64,000 nt of DNA from Conexibacter woesei DSM 14684 (GTDB taxonomy: Bacteria; Actinomycetota; Thermoleophilia; Solirubrobacterales; Solirubrobacteraceae), in the NCBI RefSeq assembly GCF_000025265.1, contig NC_013739.1:4202001-4266000 (forward strand). The letters are read 5' to 3'. Below are positions 8,183-15,828 of the stretch, piece after piece. Each line of letters opens with the position of its first letter. The stretch's first letter is position 1. The position numbers were made by a program, and so were the translations under genes. The notes under the pieces were generated by a model. The model ran no database searches. It was given only the letters and a program-made list of their open reading frames with translations, and was not told the origin of the DNA.

Positions 8183-8928
8183 GCGGCGGCGCCGAACCGT
8201 CCACCCCGCTGCTGCTGGAGACGAACGAGCTGGTCGCCGGCTACGTCCCCGAGGCGAACATCCTGAACGGCACGACGATCCGCGTCCACGAGGGCGAGAT
8301 GGTGACGATCGTCGGACCCAACGGCGCCGGCAAGTCGACGCTGATCAAGACGATCTTCGGGCTGCTCAGACCACGCTCCGGGGAGATCCGCTTCGGCGGC
8401 GAGTCGATCGGCGGCTGCAAGCCGCACCTGATCACGCGGCTCGGCCTCAGCTACGTGCCCCAGCTCGACAACGTCTTCCGCAGCCTGACGGTCGAGGAGA
8501 ACCTCGAGATGGGCGCGCTCGACCGCACGACGATGCCGGCGCAGAAGGAGCGGGTGTACGAGCTGTTCCCGCGCCTGCGCGAGCGGCGCGACCAGCCGGC
8601 CGGGACGATGAGCGGCGGCGAGCGCCAGATGGTGGCGATGGCGAAGGCGCTGATGCCCGAGCCGCGGCTGATCCTGCTCGACGAGCCGTCCGCCGGCCTC
8701 GCGCCGGCGTTCGTCGAGGCGATCTTCGAGAAGACCGAGGCGGTCAACCGCGCGGGCGTGACGATCCTGATGGTCGAGCAGAACGCGCGCCGCGCGCTCG
8801 CCGCGTCGCATCGCGGCTACGTGCTCGACCTCGGCAAGGAGCGCTTCGAGGGTCGCGGGCGCGACCTGCTCGACGACCCCAAGGTCGCCGAGCTGTACCT
8901 CGGCGGCGCGGCCGCGGCCGCTGCTTGA
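8179..8928 (+). CDS. livF: ABC importer ATPase (LivF family)
   Basis: 249 residues with Walker A GPNGAGKST at 46-54, signature MSGGERQMVAMAKALM and Walker B LILLDEPSAGLAP, the LivF form. It starts within an ATGA overlap with livG and ends the importer operon, followed by a hairpin terminator. The binding protein for this importer is probably the convergent lipoprotein gene just downstream. Confidence 0.93.
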   Translation: MSGGAEPSTPLLLETNELVAGYVPEANILNGTTIRVHEGEMVTIVGPNGAGKSTLIKTIFGLLRPRSGEIRFGGESIGGCKPHLITRLGLSYVPQLDNVFRSLTVEENLEMGALDRTTMPAQKERVYELFPRLRERRDQPAGTMSGGERQMVAMAKALMPEPRLILLDEPSAGLAPAFVEAIFEKTEAVNRAGVTILMVEQNARRALAASHRGYVLDLGKERFEGRGRDLLDDPKVAELYLGGAAAAAA

Positions 8929-8970
8929 GCTGAGCGCGAGCGGCGCCCCGCGCGGCGCATCACGACGCAA

Positions 8971-8996
8971 GAGAGCCCGGCTCACGCCGGGCTCTC
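8971..8996. terminator. Bidirectional terminator between convergent livF and binding-protein genes
   Basis: Perfect 11-bp inverted repeat GAGAGCCCGGC / GCCGGGCTCTC with a TCAC loop. It lies between the plus-strand livF stop (8928) and the minus-strand lipoprotein stop (9027), so it can serve both transcripts. Confidence 0.85.
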
Positions 8997-9026
8997 GATG
9001 CTTCCGGGACGGGCGGGGCCGCGTCG

Positions 9027-10322
9027 TCAGCTCGGCGCCTCCACCGGGATCTGGTCGACGATCTCCATGGTTCCGTCACGCTCGAACCGGAAGATGTCGA
9101 ATATGCCGGCGGACGGGTCGCCGTTGTCGTCGAGGTCGATCGGGCCGGAGACGCCCTGGTAGTCGATCTCCTCGCCGCGCTGCAGCGCCTCGATCGCCTC
9201 GGCGAGGTCGAGCCAGCCGTACTTCTTGCCGGGCGGGCCGCTGACCGCGCGGATGTGCTCCGCGATGTCCGGGCCGTCGCTCGATCTGGCGGCCGCCGCC
9301 GCCAGGTAGCAGAGCATCACTGAGTCGAACGCCTGCGCGTCGTAGGCCTGCCGGGCGACGTCCTTCGGAGCCGCCGCTCTGTAGGCCTTGTCGAAGGCGA
9401 CGTAGCCCGGGTCGCCCTTCGGCAGGCCCGGGACCGTCCCGCGGATGCCGACCGTCGCGTTCGCGCCGGCGCTCTTGATGACGGCGGGCGCGCTCATCCC
9501 GTCGGGCATGAACGTCGTCGCGACGTCGAGCTTCCCCGTCCGTGCCAGCGCGGGCCCGACCTTGTTGTAGGTCTCGGGGAAGTCGAGGATGACCGTGCCG
9601 TCCGGGTCGCCGGACGTGATCCGCTCGGCCTCGGTGTCGTAGGACGCCAGATCGACGTCGTAGACGACCTTCTCGCCGACCTTGCCGCCGAGCTTCTCCC
9701 ACGCGGCCTGGAACGTCTCGGCGAGGCCCGTGCCATACGCGTCGTTGCGCGCGCCGATGTTGACCGTCTTGCCGGCGGCGCCGCCGAGCGCCTTGGCGAC
9801 GTAGTTGGCGAGCGCCGAGCCCTGGAACGAGTCGCGGTAGGCCGTGCGGTTGACGAAGCCGGGCCCGTCCTTCAGGTCCGTGATCGCGGCGCCCGTCGAC
9901 GCCGGCAGCATCAGCACGACCTCCTCCGGGATCGCGACCGACTCCGCCGCCGGGACGACGTCAGAGGACGCCCACGGTCCGGCGATGCAGGTCGACTTGT
10001 CCGACGTGGCGAGCTTGCGCGTCGCCTGCACGGCGCACTGCTGGTCCGAGCCGCCGCAGTTGTCCTCGTGGACGAGCGACACGTTGTGGTCGACGCCCGC
10101 TCTCTCGATCGCCGCGTCGATCTGCGCCATCGCCAGATCGGCGGCCTTCTGCGTCGGCGGGCCGAAGTCGGCGAGATCGCCGCTGAGCGGTGCGGAGTCG
10201 CCGATCACGAGATCGAGCGAGCCGTCCTTCCCGCCGCTGCTGCTGCTTCCGCCGCAGCCGGCGGTCAGCAGCGCAGCGCCGGTTACCAGCGCGATCAACA
10301 ACACCCAATGAGCTCTCCTCAT
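9027..10322 (-). CDS. ABC-importer solute-binding lipoprotein (LivJ/LivK type)
   Basis: 431-residue binding protein. The ATG at 10322 has GAGGTGA 5 bp upstream; a GTG 9 bp earlier is the alternative. The signal peptide ends in the lipobox LLTAGC, so the protein is lipid-anchored outside the membrane. The mature part follows the type I fold: IGDSAPLSGDLADFGPPTQK, GGSDQQCAVQATRKLATSD, IAGPWASSDVVPAAE, NIGARNDAYGTGLAETFQAA. It is the last gene of the minus-strand amidase operon, yet is most likely the partner of LivHMGF on the other strand. Arg codons include several AGA. Confidence 0.9.
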   Translation of the reverse strand: MRRAHWVLLIALVTGAALLTAGCGGSSSSGGKDGSLDLVIGDSAPLSGDLADFGPPTQKAADLAMAQIDAAIERAGVDHNVSLVHEDNCGGSDQQCAVQATRKLATSDKSTCIAGPWASSDVVPAAESVAIPEEVVLMLPASTGAAITDLKDGPGFVNRTAYRDSFQGSALANYVAKALGGAAGKTVNIGARNDAYGTGLAETFQAAWEKLGGKVGEKVVYDVDLASYDTEAERITSGDPDGTVILDFPETYNKVGPALARTGKLDVATTFMPDGMSAPAVIKSAGANATVGIRGTVPGLPKGDPGYVAFDKAYRAAAPKDVARQAYDAQAFDSVMLCYLAAAAARSSDGPDIAEHIRAVSGPPGKKYGWLDLAEAIEALQRGEEIDYQGVSGPIDLDDNGDPSAGIFDIFRFERDGTMEIVDQIPVEAPS

Positions 10323-10327
10323 GGACT

Positions 10328-10924
10328 TCACCTCTCCTCGTGGTGTCCCGTGTAGTGCCGTCGCGGGTCAAGGATCTCCAGCGCCCGCTCGAGCGCGATC
10401 ACGTCGGCGTACTTCGCGTCGAGATCGCGCAGGCTCTGTATGTGCGCGGCGGCGTCGCGGTCGGCCACGGCGTCGCGCACGACCAGCGGCCGGAAGCCGT
10501 GCTGGAGCGCGTCGACGGCGCTGGCGCGCACGCACCCGGACGTCGACGCGCCCGTGACGAGCAGCGTGTCGACGTCCGCCGCACGCAGCCGCGCTGCGAG
10601 GCCGGTGCCGAAGAACGCCGAAGCGAACAGCTTCCGCAGCACCGGCTCGCCGGGGGCCGGCGCCAGCCGCGGGTCGATCTCGGTCAGGCGGTCACCGAGC
10701 CGGAGCGCCCGCAGCCCCGGCACCTTCTCCATGAACGTCGCCGCGGTCGCGAGATCGTCCTCGCCGTATGCGACCGTCGTGAAGAGGACCGGCGCGCCGG
10801 CGGCGCGAGCGCGGTCGAGCAACTGCGCGCTCGCGCGCACCGCGTCCTCCGCGTCGCATGCCAGCGGCGACGCGCGCTCGGTGAAGCCCAGACTCAGGTC
10901 GACGACCAGCAGTCCGGGCCGCAT
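10328..10924 (-). CDS. Isochorismatase-family cysteine hydrolase (amidase-like)
   Basis: 198 residues with the family triad Asp9 (LLVVDL), Lys98 (VLRKLFASAF) and Cys131 (GASTSGCVRASA). The GASTSGCVRAS form with Ser before Gly-Cys is seen in N-carbamoylsarcosine amidase and maleamate amidase relatives, which hydrolyse amides. It starts 2 bp after the stop of the maleate-isomerase-like gene and shares its operon. A maleamate-type amidase next to an isomerase-like protein recalls nicotinate catabolism (NicF/NicE). A carbamoylsarcosine-type role would fit the sarcosine-oxidase-like gene. Neither can be decided here. Confidence 0.88.
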   Translation of the reverse strand: MRPGLLVVDLSLGFTERASPLACDAEDAVRASAQLLDRARAAGAPVLFTTVAYGEDDLATAATFMEKVPGLRALRLGDRLTEIDPRLAPAPGEPVLRKLFASAFFGTGLAARLRAADVDTLLVTGASTSGCVRASAVDALQHGFRPLVVRDAVADRDAAAHIQSLRDLDAKYADVIALERALEILDPRRHYTGHHEER

Positions 10925-10926
10925 CG

Positions 10927-11670
10927 TCAGAACTCCCGCAGCAGCGAGCCGAAGCGGCGGAACGAGTCGTCGTAGCCGTTCGCCCGCAGCGCGTGCCACA
11001 TCGTCGCCGCGTTGATCGCCAGGACGCGCTTGCCGAGCCAGCGCTCGGCCTCGTCCGCGAGACGCACCATCGACAGGTTCGTGCCGACCTGGACGATCGC
11101 GTCGACGCGCGGGTCGTCGAGCTCCCGCAGCACGTCGACCAGCTCGCGCTCGCTGACGTGCGCGATCGCGGTCGCCGACGGGCAGCGCAGACCCTTGAAC
11201 GCGTGCACGCGGAAGCCGGACTCCTCGAAGAAGCGCGTGACGTTCTCGTCGGCGATCGGCTGGTACGGGGAGATCACCGCGATCCGCTCCGCACCGAACC
11301 GCCGCAGCGCCTCGCGGCAGGCCGTCGCGCCGGTCGTGACGTCGAGCCCGGTCGCCTCCCGCACGCGCCGCTCGAAGCGCTCGTTGCCTGCCGTGCCGCC
11401 CCAGAACGTCTCGGCGGACATGCCCATGACCATGTAGTCGGGCTCGCACGTGAGCACGTCGCGGATCGCCACGCCGAGCGAGGCGCGGATCTGCTCCAGC
11501 AGCGCCTCGAAGTCGTCGTCGGAGCCGAGCGACCCGTCGGCGATGTGCATCCGCCCCGCGTGGAACGTGATCCCCGCGGGCCGGATGTCGTTGTAGTCGT
11601 GCTCGACGACGGTGTTCGTCGACGGGACGATCGTCGCGAACTTCGCCCGCCAGGCGGCCGCGTCAGGCAT
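10927..11670 (-). CDS. Maleate isomerase/arylmalonate decarboxylase-like protein without the catalytic cysteines
   Basis: 247 residues with the Asp/Glu-racemase-type fold of maleate isomerase: IVPSTNTVVEHDY near the N-terminus, ISPYQPIADENVTRFFEESG in the middle and VGKRVLAINAATMWHALRA-like sequence late (LGKRVLAINAATMWHALRA). Maleate isomerase uses two Cys. Here the first position reads VMGMSAETFWGG and the second IVQVGTNLSM, with no Cys at either place. The chemistry must therefore differ or be lost. It overlaps the flavoprotein gene end by 8 bp and precedes the amidase gene. Confidence 0.8.
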   Translation of the reverse strand: MPDAAAWRAKFATIVPSTNTVVEHDYNDIRPAGITFHAGRMHIADGSLGSDDDFEALLEQIRASLGVAIRDVLTCEPDYMVMGMSAETFWGGTAGNERFERRVREATGLDVTTGATACREALRRFGAERIAVISPYQPIADENVTRFFEESGFRVHAFKGLRCPSATAIAHVSERELVDVLRELDDPRVDAIVQVGTNLSMVRLADEAERWLGKRVLAINAATMWHALRANGYDDSFRRFGSLLREF

Positions 11671-13678
11671 TGGCGGGCACCGCGACCGCGGCGATCGCTT
11701 CGAGCGCCGCCCCGCGGCCCTCCCGGATCGCCTGTTCGAGCCCGCGCGGCGCGACGCAGTCGCCGATCATCTGGACCGGCCGTCCGGCGTCGAACAGGGC
11801 GCGCGCGTCGGCGGGCAGGCTCGTGCGCCGGCGGCCCGAGCTGACGACCCAGTCGACGTCGTCCAGCTCGATCCGCTCACGCAGCCCCCAGTGGTCGATC
11901 ACGACGCGGTTGCCGCTCGACGGCAGCACCGCCGCCGGCGCGTAGACGGGCGTGCCGTGCGCGGCCAGCAGCTTGCTGAAGAAGTGCTCGAACGGCTGGT
12001 CCATCGCCGCCGTCAGCGACCCGAAGCTGGAGACGATGCGGAGGTCCGCGCCGGCCGTCAGCAGATGATGCGCCAGCGTCAGCGCGGCGTGGTCGTTGCG
12101 CTCGCTGTGCACGAGCACGATGCGGCGGCCGCGGACGTCGTGCGCCGCCAGCTCGGCAAGGCTGCCGCGGTAGAGCGGCCCGTCGTACGGCAGGTCGGGC
12201 TCGAGCGAGCGGTCGTGCCAGGGGCTGGCGTCACGCCGGGCGCCGGTCGCGACCACGACGGCGTCGTGCTCGTCGAGCAGCGGCTCGAGCGCGTCGACCT
12301 CGGCGCGCAGCCGCACGTCGACGCCCGCCTCCGCGATCCGCTCCTCGTAGAACTCGACCATCCCGGCGAACTCTGCCTTGACCGGGAAGCGGCTGGCGGC
12401 CAGCAGCATGCCGCCGACGCGCTGGCCGCCCTCGTACAGGGTCACCTCGGCGCCCTGCTCCGCCGCGGTGACAGCCGCCTCCAGGCCCGCCGGGCCGCCC
12501 CCGACGATCGCGATCCGCCGACCGGCGCCGGGGACGTCGGGCTCGGGCAGGTCCTCCAGCGCGGCGCGCGGGTTCACGCCGCAGCGCAGCGGGACGTTGA
12601 GGTGGATGCGCGTGGCGCAGACGTTGAGCCCGATGCACGGCCGCGTCCCGTGCAGGTCGCCGGCCTCGATCCGCTTGGGCAAGTCGGGGTCGGCGATCAG
12701 CGCGCGCAGCATGCCGACCAGGTCGGCCGCGCCGGACGCGAGCAGCTCCTCGCCGATGCGCGGGTGGTTGATCCGCCCGACCGTGATCACGGGGACGTCG
12801 ACCTGCGCCGTGATCCGCTCCGAGTAGCCGGCCGGCTTGCCCTGCGGCACGTAGACGGACGGGATCAGCTCCTCGTAGGACTCGTGCGTGCCGTTGCTGA
12901 CCGAGAGGTAGTCGATCAGGCCCGTCGCGTCGAGCCGGCGCGCGACCTCGACGGCCTCGTCGAGACCGAAGCCGCCGGGCATCCGCTCGACCGCGCAATG
13001 GCGGTAGCCGACGACGAAGTCCGGGCCCGTCGCGGCTCGCACCGCCGCGAGGATCTCGATCGCGAAGCGCAGCCGGTTCGCCAGCGACCCCCCGTACTCG
13101 TCGGTGCGCCGGTTCGTCAGCGGCGAGATGAACTGCTGGATCAGGTAGCCGTGGCTCCCGTGGATCTCGACGCCGTCGAAGCCGGCGCGCTGGTAGTTGA
13201 CCGCGCCCGACACGAACGACTCGACGACCTCGGCGATCTCGCGCTGCGTCATCGCATGCGCGATCAGGTCGGAGAGCATCCCGCGGCCTTCGGACGGCGC
13301 CCACATCGGCAGCTCGGTGAAGTAGTCGGTCGCGGACTGCCCGCCGCAGTGGTAGAGCTGACCGATCACGACGCTGCCGTGCGCCTTGATCGCCTCGACC
13401 TGGTGCGCGAAGAGATCGAGCACCGCCGGGTCGCTGGGGTTCGGGTCCGGCATCTCCTCGAACGCGCCGCTGGTCGGGTGCACGCCGGCGCCGCCGGTGA
13501 TGAGGAGCCCGACGCCGCCCTCGGCGCGCCGCGCCAGGTACGCCGTCTGCCGCTCCGACGGCGCCCGGTTCGCCGCGAGCACGTCGGTGTGGCCCGTCAT
13601 GACGATGCGGTTGCGCAGCGTGAGGCCGGGCTTGAGCTCGAGCGGCGCCAGCAGTCGTTCATAGCGCTCAGGTGACAT
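11663..13678 (-). CDS. Two-domain flavoprotein: old-yellow-enzyme barrel plus FAD/NAD domain, trimethylamine-dehydrogenase-like
   Basis: 671 residues from the ATG at 13678; the longer frame to 13789 crosses the operator region. Residues 1-340 form the FMN barrel (LKPGLTLRNRIVMTGHTD, FDGVEIHGSHGYLIQQFISP, TNRRTDEYGGSLANRLRF). The C-terminal half has a dinucleotide site (RRIAIVGGGPAGLEAAVTAA). The family includes 2,4-dienoyl-CoA reductase, trimethylamine dehydrogenase and N-methylproline demethylase. The 4Fe-4S motif is C348-x2-L351-x2-C354-x11-C366, so one of four ligand Cys is Leu. It is first gene of an operon with the isomerase-like, amidase and binding-protein genes, divergent from an IclR regulator. 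Confidence 0.88.
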   Translation of the reverse strand: MSPERYERLLAPLELKPGLTLRNRIVMTGHTDVLAANRAPSERQTAYLARRAEGGVGLLITGGAGVHPTSGAFEEMPDPNPSDPAVLDLFAHQVEAIKAHGSVVIGQLYHCGGQSATDYFTELPMWAPSEGRGMLSDLIAHAMTQREIAEVVESFVSGAVNYQRAGFDGVEIHGSHGYLIQQFISPLTNRRTDEYGGSLANRLRFAIEILAAVRAATGPDFVVGYRHCAVERMPGGFGLDEAVEVARRLDATGLIDYLSVSNGTHESYEELIPSVYVPQGKPAGYSERITAQVDVPVITVGRINHPRIGEELLASGAADLVGMLRALIADPDLPKRIEAGDLHGTRPCIGLNVCATRIHLNVPLRCGVNPRAALEDLPEPDVPGAGRRIAIVGGGPAGLEAAVTAAEQGAEVTLYEGGQRVGGMLLAASRFPVKAEFAGMVEFYEERIAEAGVDVRLRAEVDALEPLLDEHDAVVVATGARRDASPWHDRSLEPDLPYDGPLYRGSLAELAAHDVRGRRIVLVHSERNDHAALTLAHHLLTAGADLRIVSSFGSLTAAMDQPFEHFFSKLLAAHGTPVYAPAAVLPSSGNRVVIDHWGLRERIELDDVDWVVSSGRRRTSLPADARALFDAGRPVQMIGDCVAPRGLEQAIREGRGAALEAIAAVAVPANA

Positions 13679-13711
13679 TTCTGCGTTCCCTCCGGCCGTT
13701 GCGTCATTGCT

Positions 13712-13749
13712 ATCCCGCTGAGCGGGATCGCATCCCGTTGATTGGGCAT
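13712..13749. promoter_or_regulatory. Putative IclR operator pair in divergent promoter
   Basis: ATCCCGC-TGA-GCGGGAT (13712-13728) is a perfect 7-bp inverted repeat. Its left half ATCCCGTTGA recurs at 13732-13741, exactly 20 bp (two helical turns) further. The sites lie between the flavoprotein start (13678) and the IclR start (13771), where an IclR protein would be expected to bind. Confidence 0.65.
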
Positions 13750-13770
13750 AGTAGTCTTCGCCCTCGACAG

Positions 13771-14571
13771 ATGTCAACCAGGCAGACATCAGACGCGCCG
13801 GCGGCGGCGCAGGGCACGGTGGCGCGCACGGTGCGCCTGATCCAGTGCATCGCGCAGACGGACGACGCCGTGTCCGTGGGCCAGCTGACAGCGCAGATGG
13901 ACCTGCCGTCGAGCACCGTCCACCGGCTGCTGCAGCTGCTGAAGCGCGACGGGATCGTCGAGTCGGACCCGGTCGCGCGCACCTATCGCGTCGGACCGGA
14001 GCTGCATCGCCTGGCAGCGCTGATCGTCGCTCGCAGCAGCACCGCGTCGCTCGCGCTGCCGATCATGGAGCGGGTCGTCGCGGCCTGTGGCGAGACCTGC
14101 CTGCTCGCCGTCTACGACCCCGACACCCGCAAGACGATGTTCGTCGAGCAGGTGCAGTCCCACCACCCCCTGCGCTTCGAGGTCGCCGGCAACGTGCCGC
14201 TGCCGCCGACATGGGGCAGCTCGGGTCGCGTGATCCTGGCCGAGCTGCCCGACGACGAGCTGCAGGCGGTGCTCGCGGATCCGCAGCCGTCGCCGGTCGG
14301 CGGGCAGCAGCTCGGAGATCCGGCGGAGTTCGCGAAGGAGCTGCGCAAGGTGCGCGCCCGCGGTCACGACCTGACCAGAGGCGAGCTGCTCGCCGACTCC
14401 GTCGGCATCGCCGCGCCGGTCTTCCAGCGCGGCCGCGGCGTGATCGGCAGCCTCACGATCGCGATCCCGAGCGTCCGCTACCAGCCCGCGCAGCGGGCGA
14501 GCCTGATCCAGCTCGTCGGCGACGCCGCCGACGAGCTGTCGAGGCTGCTGGGTCACGAGCGCTCGGCCTGA
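13771..14571 (+). CDS. IclR-family transcriptional regulator
   Basis: 266 residues from the ATG at 13771. The frame is open to 13672, but that part runs through the operators and into the divergent gene. The winged helix is at about 15-75 (VARTVRLIQCIAQTDDAVSV, LTAQMDLPSSTVHRLLQLLK). The effector domain follows with VAACGETCLLAVYDP, WGSSGRVILAEL and a late SVGIAAPVFQRG. It is divergent from, and probably regulates, the flavoprotein-isomerase-amidase operon through the paired repeats between the two genes. Confidence 0.93.
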   Translation: MSTRQTSDAPAAAQGTVARTVRLIQCIAQTDDAVSVGQLTAQMDLPSSTVHRLLQLLKRDGIVESDPVARTYRVGPELHRLAALIVARSSTASLALPIMERVVAACGETCLLAVYDPDTRKTMFVEQVQSHHPLRFEVAGNVPLPPTWGSSGRVILAELPDDELQAVLADPQPSPVGGQQLGDPAEFAKELRKVRARGHDLTRGELLADSVGIAAPVFQRGRGVIGSLTIAIPSVRYQPAQRASLIQLVGDAADELSRLLGHERSA

Positions 14572-14580
14572 CGTTCGCGC

Positions 14581-15807
14581 TCAGATCACCCCCTCGCGAC
14601 GCAGCTCGCCGCGCACGCCGGCCGCGAGGCCGAGCAGCCCCCCGTACACCTCGTCGTTGTGCTCGCCGTGCTCCCATGACGCGGACCAGCGCACGCCGCC
14701 GGGGGTGCGCGACAGCTTCGGCACGACGCCCGGTCCGACGTACTCGCCGAACTCCGGGTCGTCGTGGCGCAGGAGCATGTCGCGCGCGGCGAACTGCGGA
14801 TCCGCGGCGATGTCGGCGATGCTGTAGACCGGGCCGCAGACGACGCCGCCGTCGTCGAGCAGCGCGTCGAGCGCCGCGGCGTCGTAGTCCTCCGCCCAGT
14901 CCGCGATGATCCCGTCGAGCTCCTCCTGGTTGGCGCCGCGCGCGAGGTGCGTGTCGAAGCGCTCGTCGGTCGCCAGCTCCGGCCGCCCCATCGCGTCCGC
15001 CAGCCGGCGGAAGAGCGTGTCCTGGTTGGCGGCGATGATCATCCACTTGCCGTCGCGGGTGCGGAAGATGTTCGACGGCGCGACGCCCTTGAGGCTCGTC
15101 CCGTTCGGCTCGCGCACGATCCCGAGCCGGTCGTACTCCGGAAGGGCGCCCTCCATCAACGCGAAGCACGCCTCGACCAGCGAGACGTCGACCACCTGAC
15201 CGATCCCGTCGCCGCGCGCCTGGCGCTCGTACAGCGCGAGCAGGATCCCGTACGCGGCGAAGATGCCGGCGAGCGAGTCGCCGAGCGAGATCGCCGAGCG
15301 CGGCGGCGCCTCGCCGGGGAAGCCGGAGATGTAGCGCAGGCCGCCCATCGCCTCGGCGACCGACGCGTAGCCCGGGCGGCCGGCGTAGGGACCGGTCTGG
15401 CCGTAGCCCGAGACGCGGCAGAGGACGACCCCCGGGTTGACGGCGGCCAGCTGCTCGTATCCGAGGTTCCAGCGCTCGAGCGTTCCGGGACGGAAGTTCT
15501 CGAGCACGACGTCGCTCTGCTGCACCAGCTCCAGCATCAGCTCCTGCCCGCGGTGCTCACGCAGGTTGAGCGTGACGAACTTCTTGTTGCGCGACTGGAC
15601 CGGCCACCACAGCGAGCGGCCCCTGTAACGGGCGTGCCCCCACTCGCGCAGCGGGTCGGGGCGCTCCGGAGCCTCGATCTTCAGGACCTCGGCGCCCATC
15701 TCGGCGAGCAGGCGCCCGGCGTACGGACCCGCGAGGAGCTGCCCCAGTTCGAGCACGCGCAGGCCGGCGAGCGGGCCGGGTGTTGGTTTGACATCAGAAA
15801 GCTGCAT
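14581..15807 (-). CDS. CaiB/BaiF-type (class III) CoA-transferase
   Basis: 408 residues from the ATG at 15807. An ATG at 15819 lies within the operator. Class III signatures are GLRVLELGQLLAGPYAGRLL, LLAEMGAEVLKIEAPERPDP, NLREHRGQELMLELVQQSD with VLENFRPGTLERW, SGYGQTGPYAGRPGYASVAE and DVSLVEACFALM. The catalytic Asp aligns with the D of ISLGDSLAG. Such enzymes move CoA between carboxylic acids. It is divergent from an HMG-CoA-lyase-like gene across a GntR operator, so the pair probably activates and then cleaves the same branched acid. Confidence 0.92.
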   Translation of the reverse strand: MQLSDVKPTPGPLAGLRVLELGQLLAGPYAGRLLAEMGAEVLKIEAPERPDPLREWGHARYRGRSLWWPVQSRNKKFVTLNLREHRGQELMLELVQQSDVVLENFRPGTLERWNLGYEQLAAVNPGVVLCRVSGYGQTGPYAGRPGYASVAEAMGGLRYISGFPGEAPPRSAISLGDSLAGIFAAYGILLALYERQARGDGIGQVVDVSLVEACFALMEGALPEYDRLGIVREPNGTSLKGVAPSNIFRTRDGKWMIIAANQDTLFRRLADAMGRPELATDERFDTHLARGANQEELDGIIADWAEDYDAAALDALLDDGGVVCGPVYSIADIAADPQFAARDMLLRHDDPEFGEYVGPGVVPKLSRTPGGVRWSASWEHGEHNDEVYGGLLGLAAGVRGELRREGVI

Positions 15808-15808
15808 G

Positions 15809-15827
15809 CGTATGGTCATACCATACG
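15809..15827. promoter_or_regulatory. GntR/FCD operator between CoA-transferase and lyase genes
   Basis: Perfect 19-bp palindrome CGTATGGTCATACCATACG with core TGGTCATACCA (TNGTNNNACNA). It fills almost the whole gap between the two divergent starts (15807 and 15829). Binding would block both genes, and any promoter must overlap it. Confidence 0.85.
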
Positions 15828-15828
15828 A

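Noticed and set aside
11612-13675. 687-codon open frame on the plus strand opposite the flavoprotein
   Set aside because: Arg/Val/Asp-rich translation with no family motif, exactly antisense to a well-supported gene. It is a by-product of GC-skewed codon positions.
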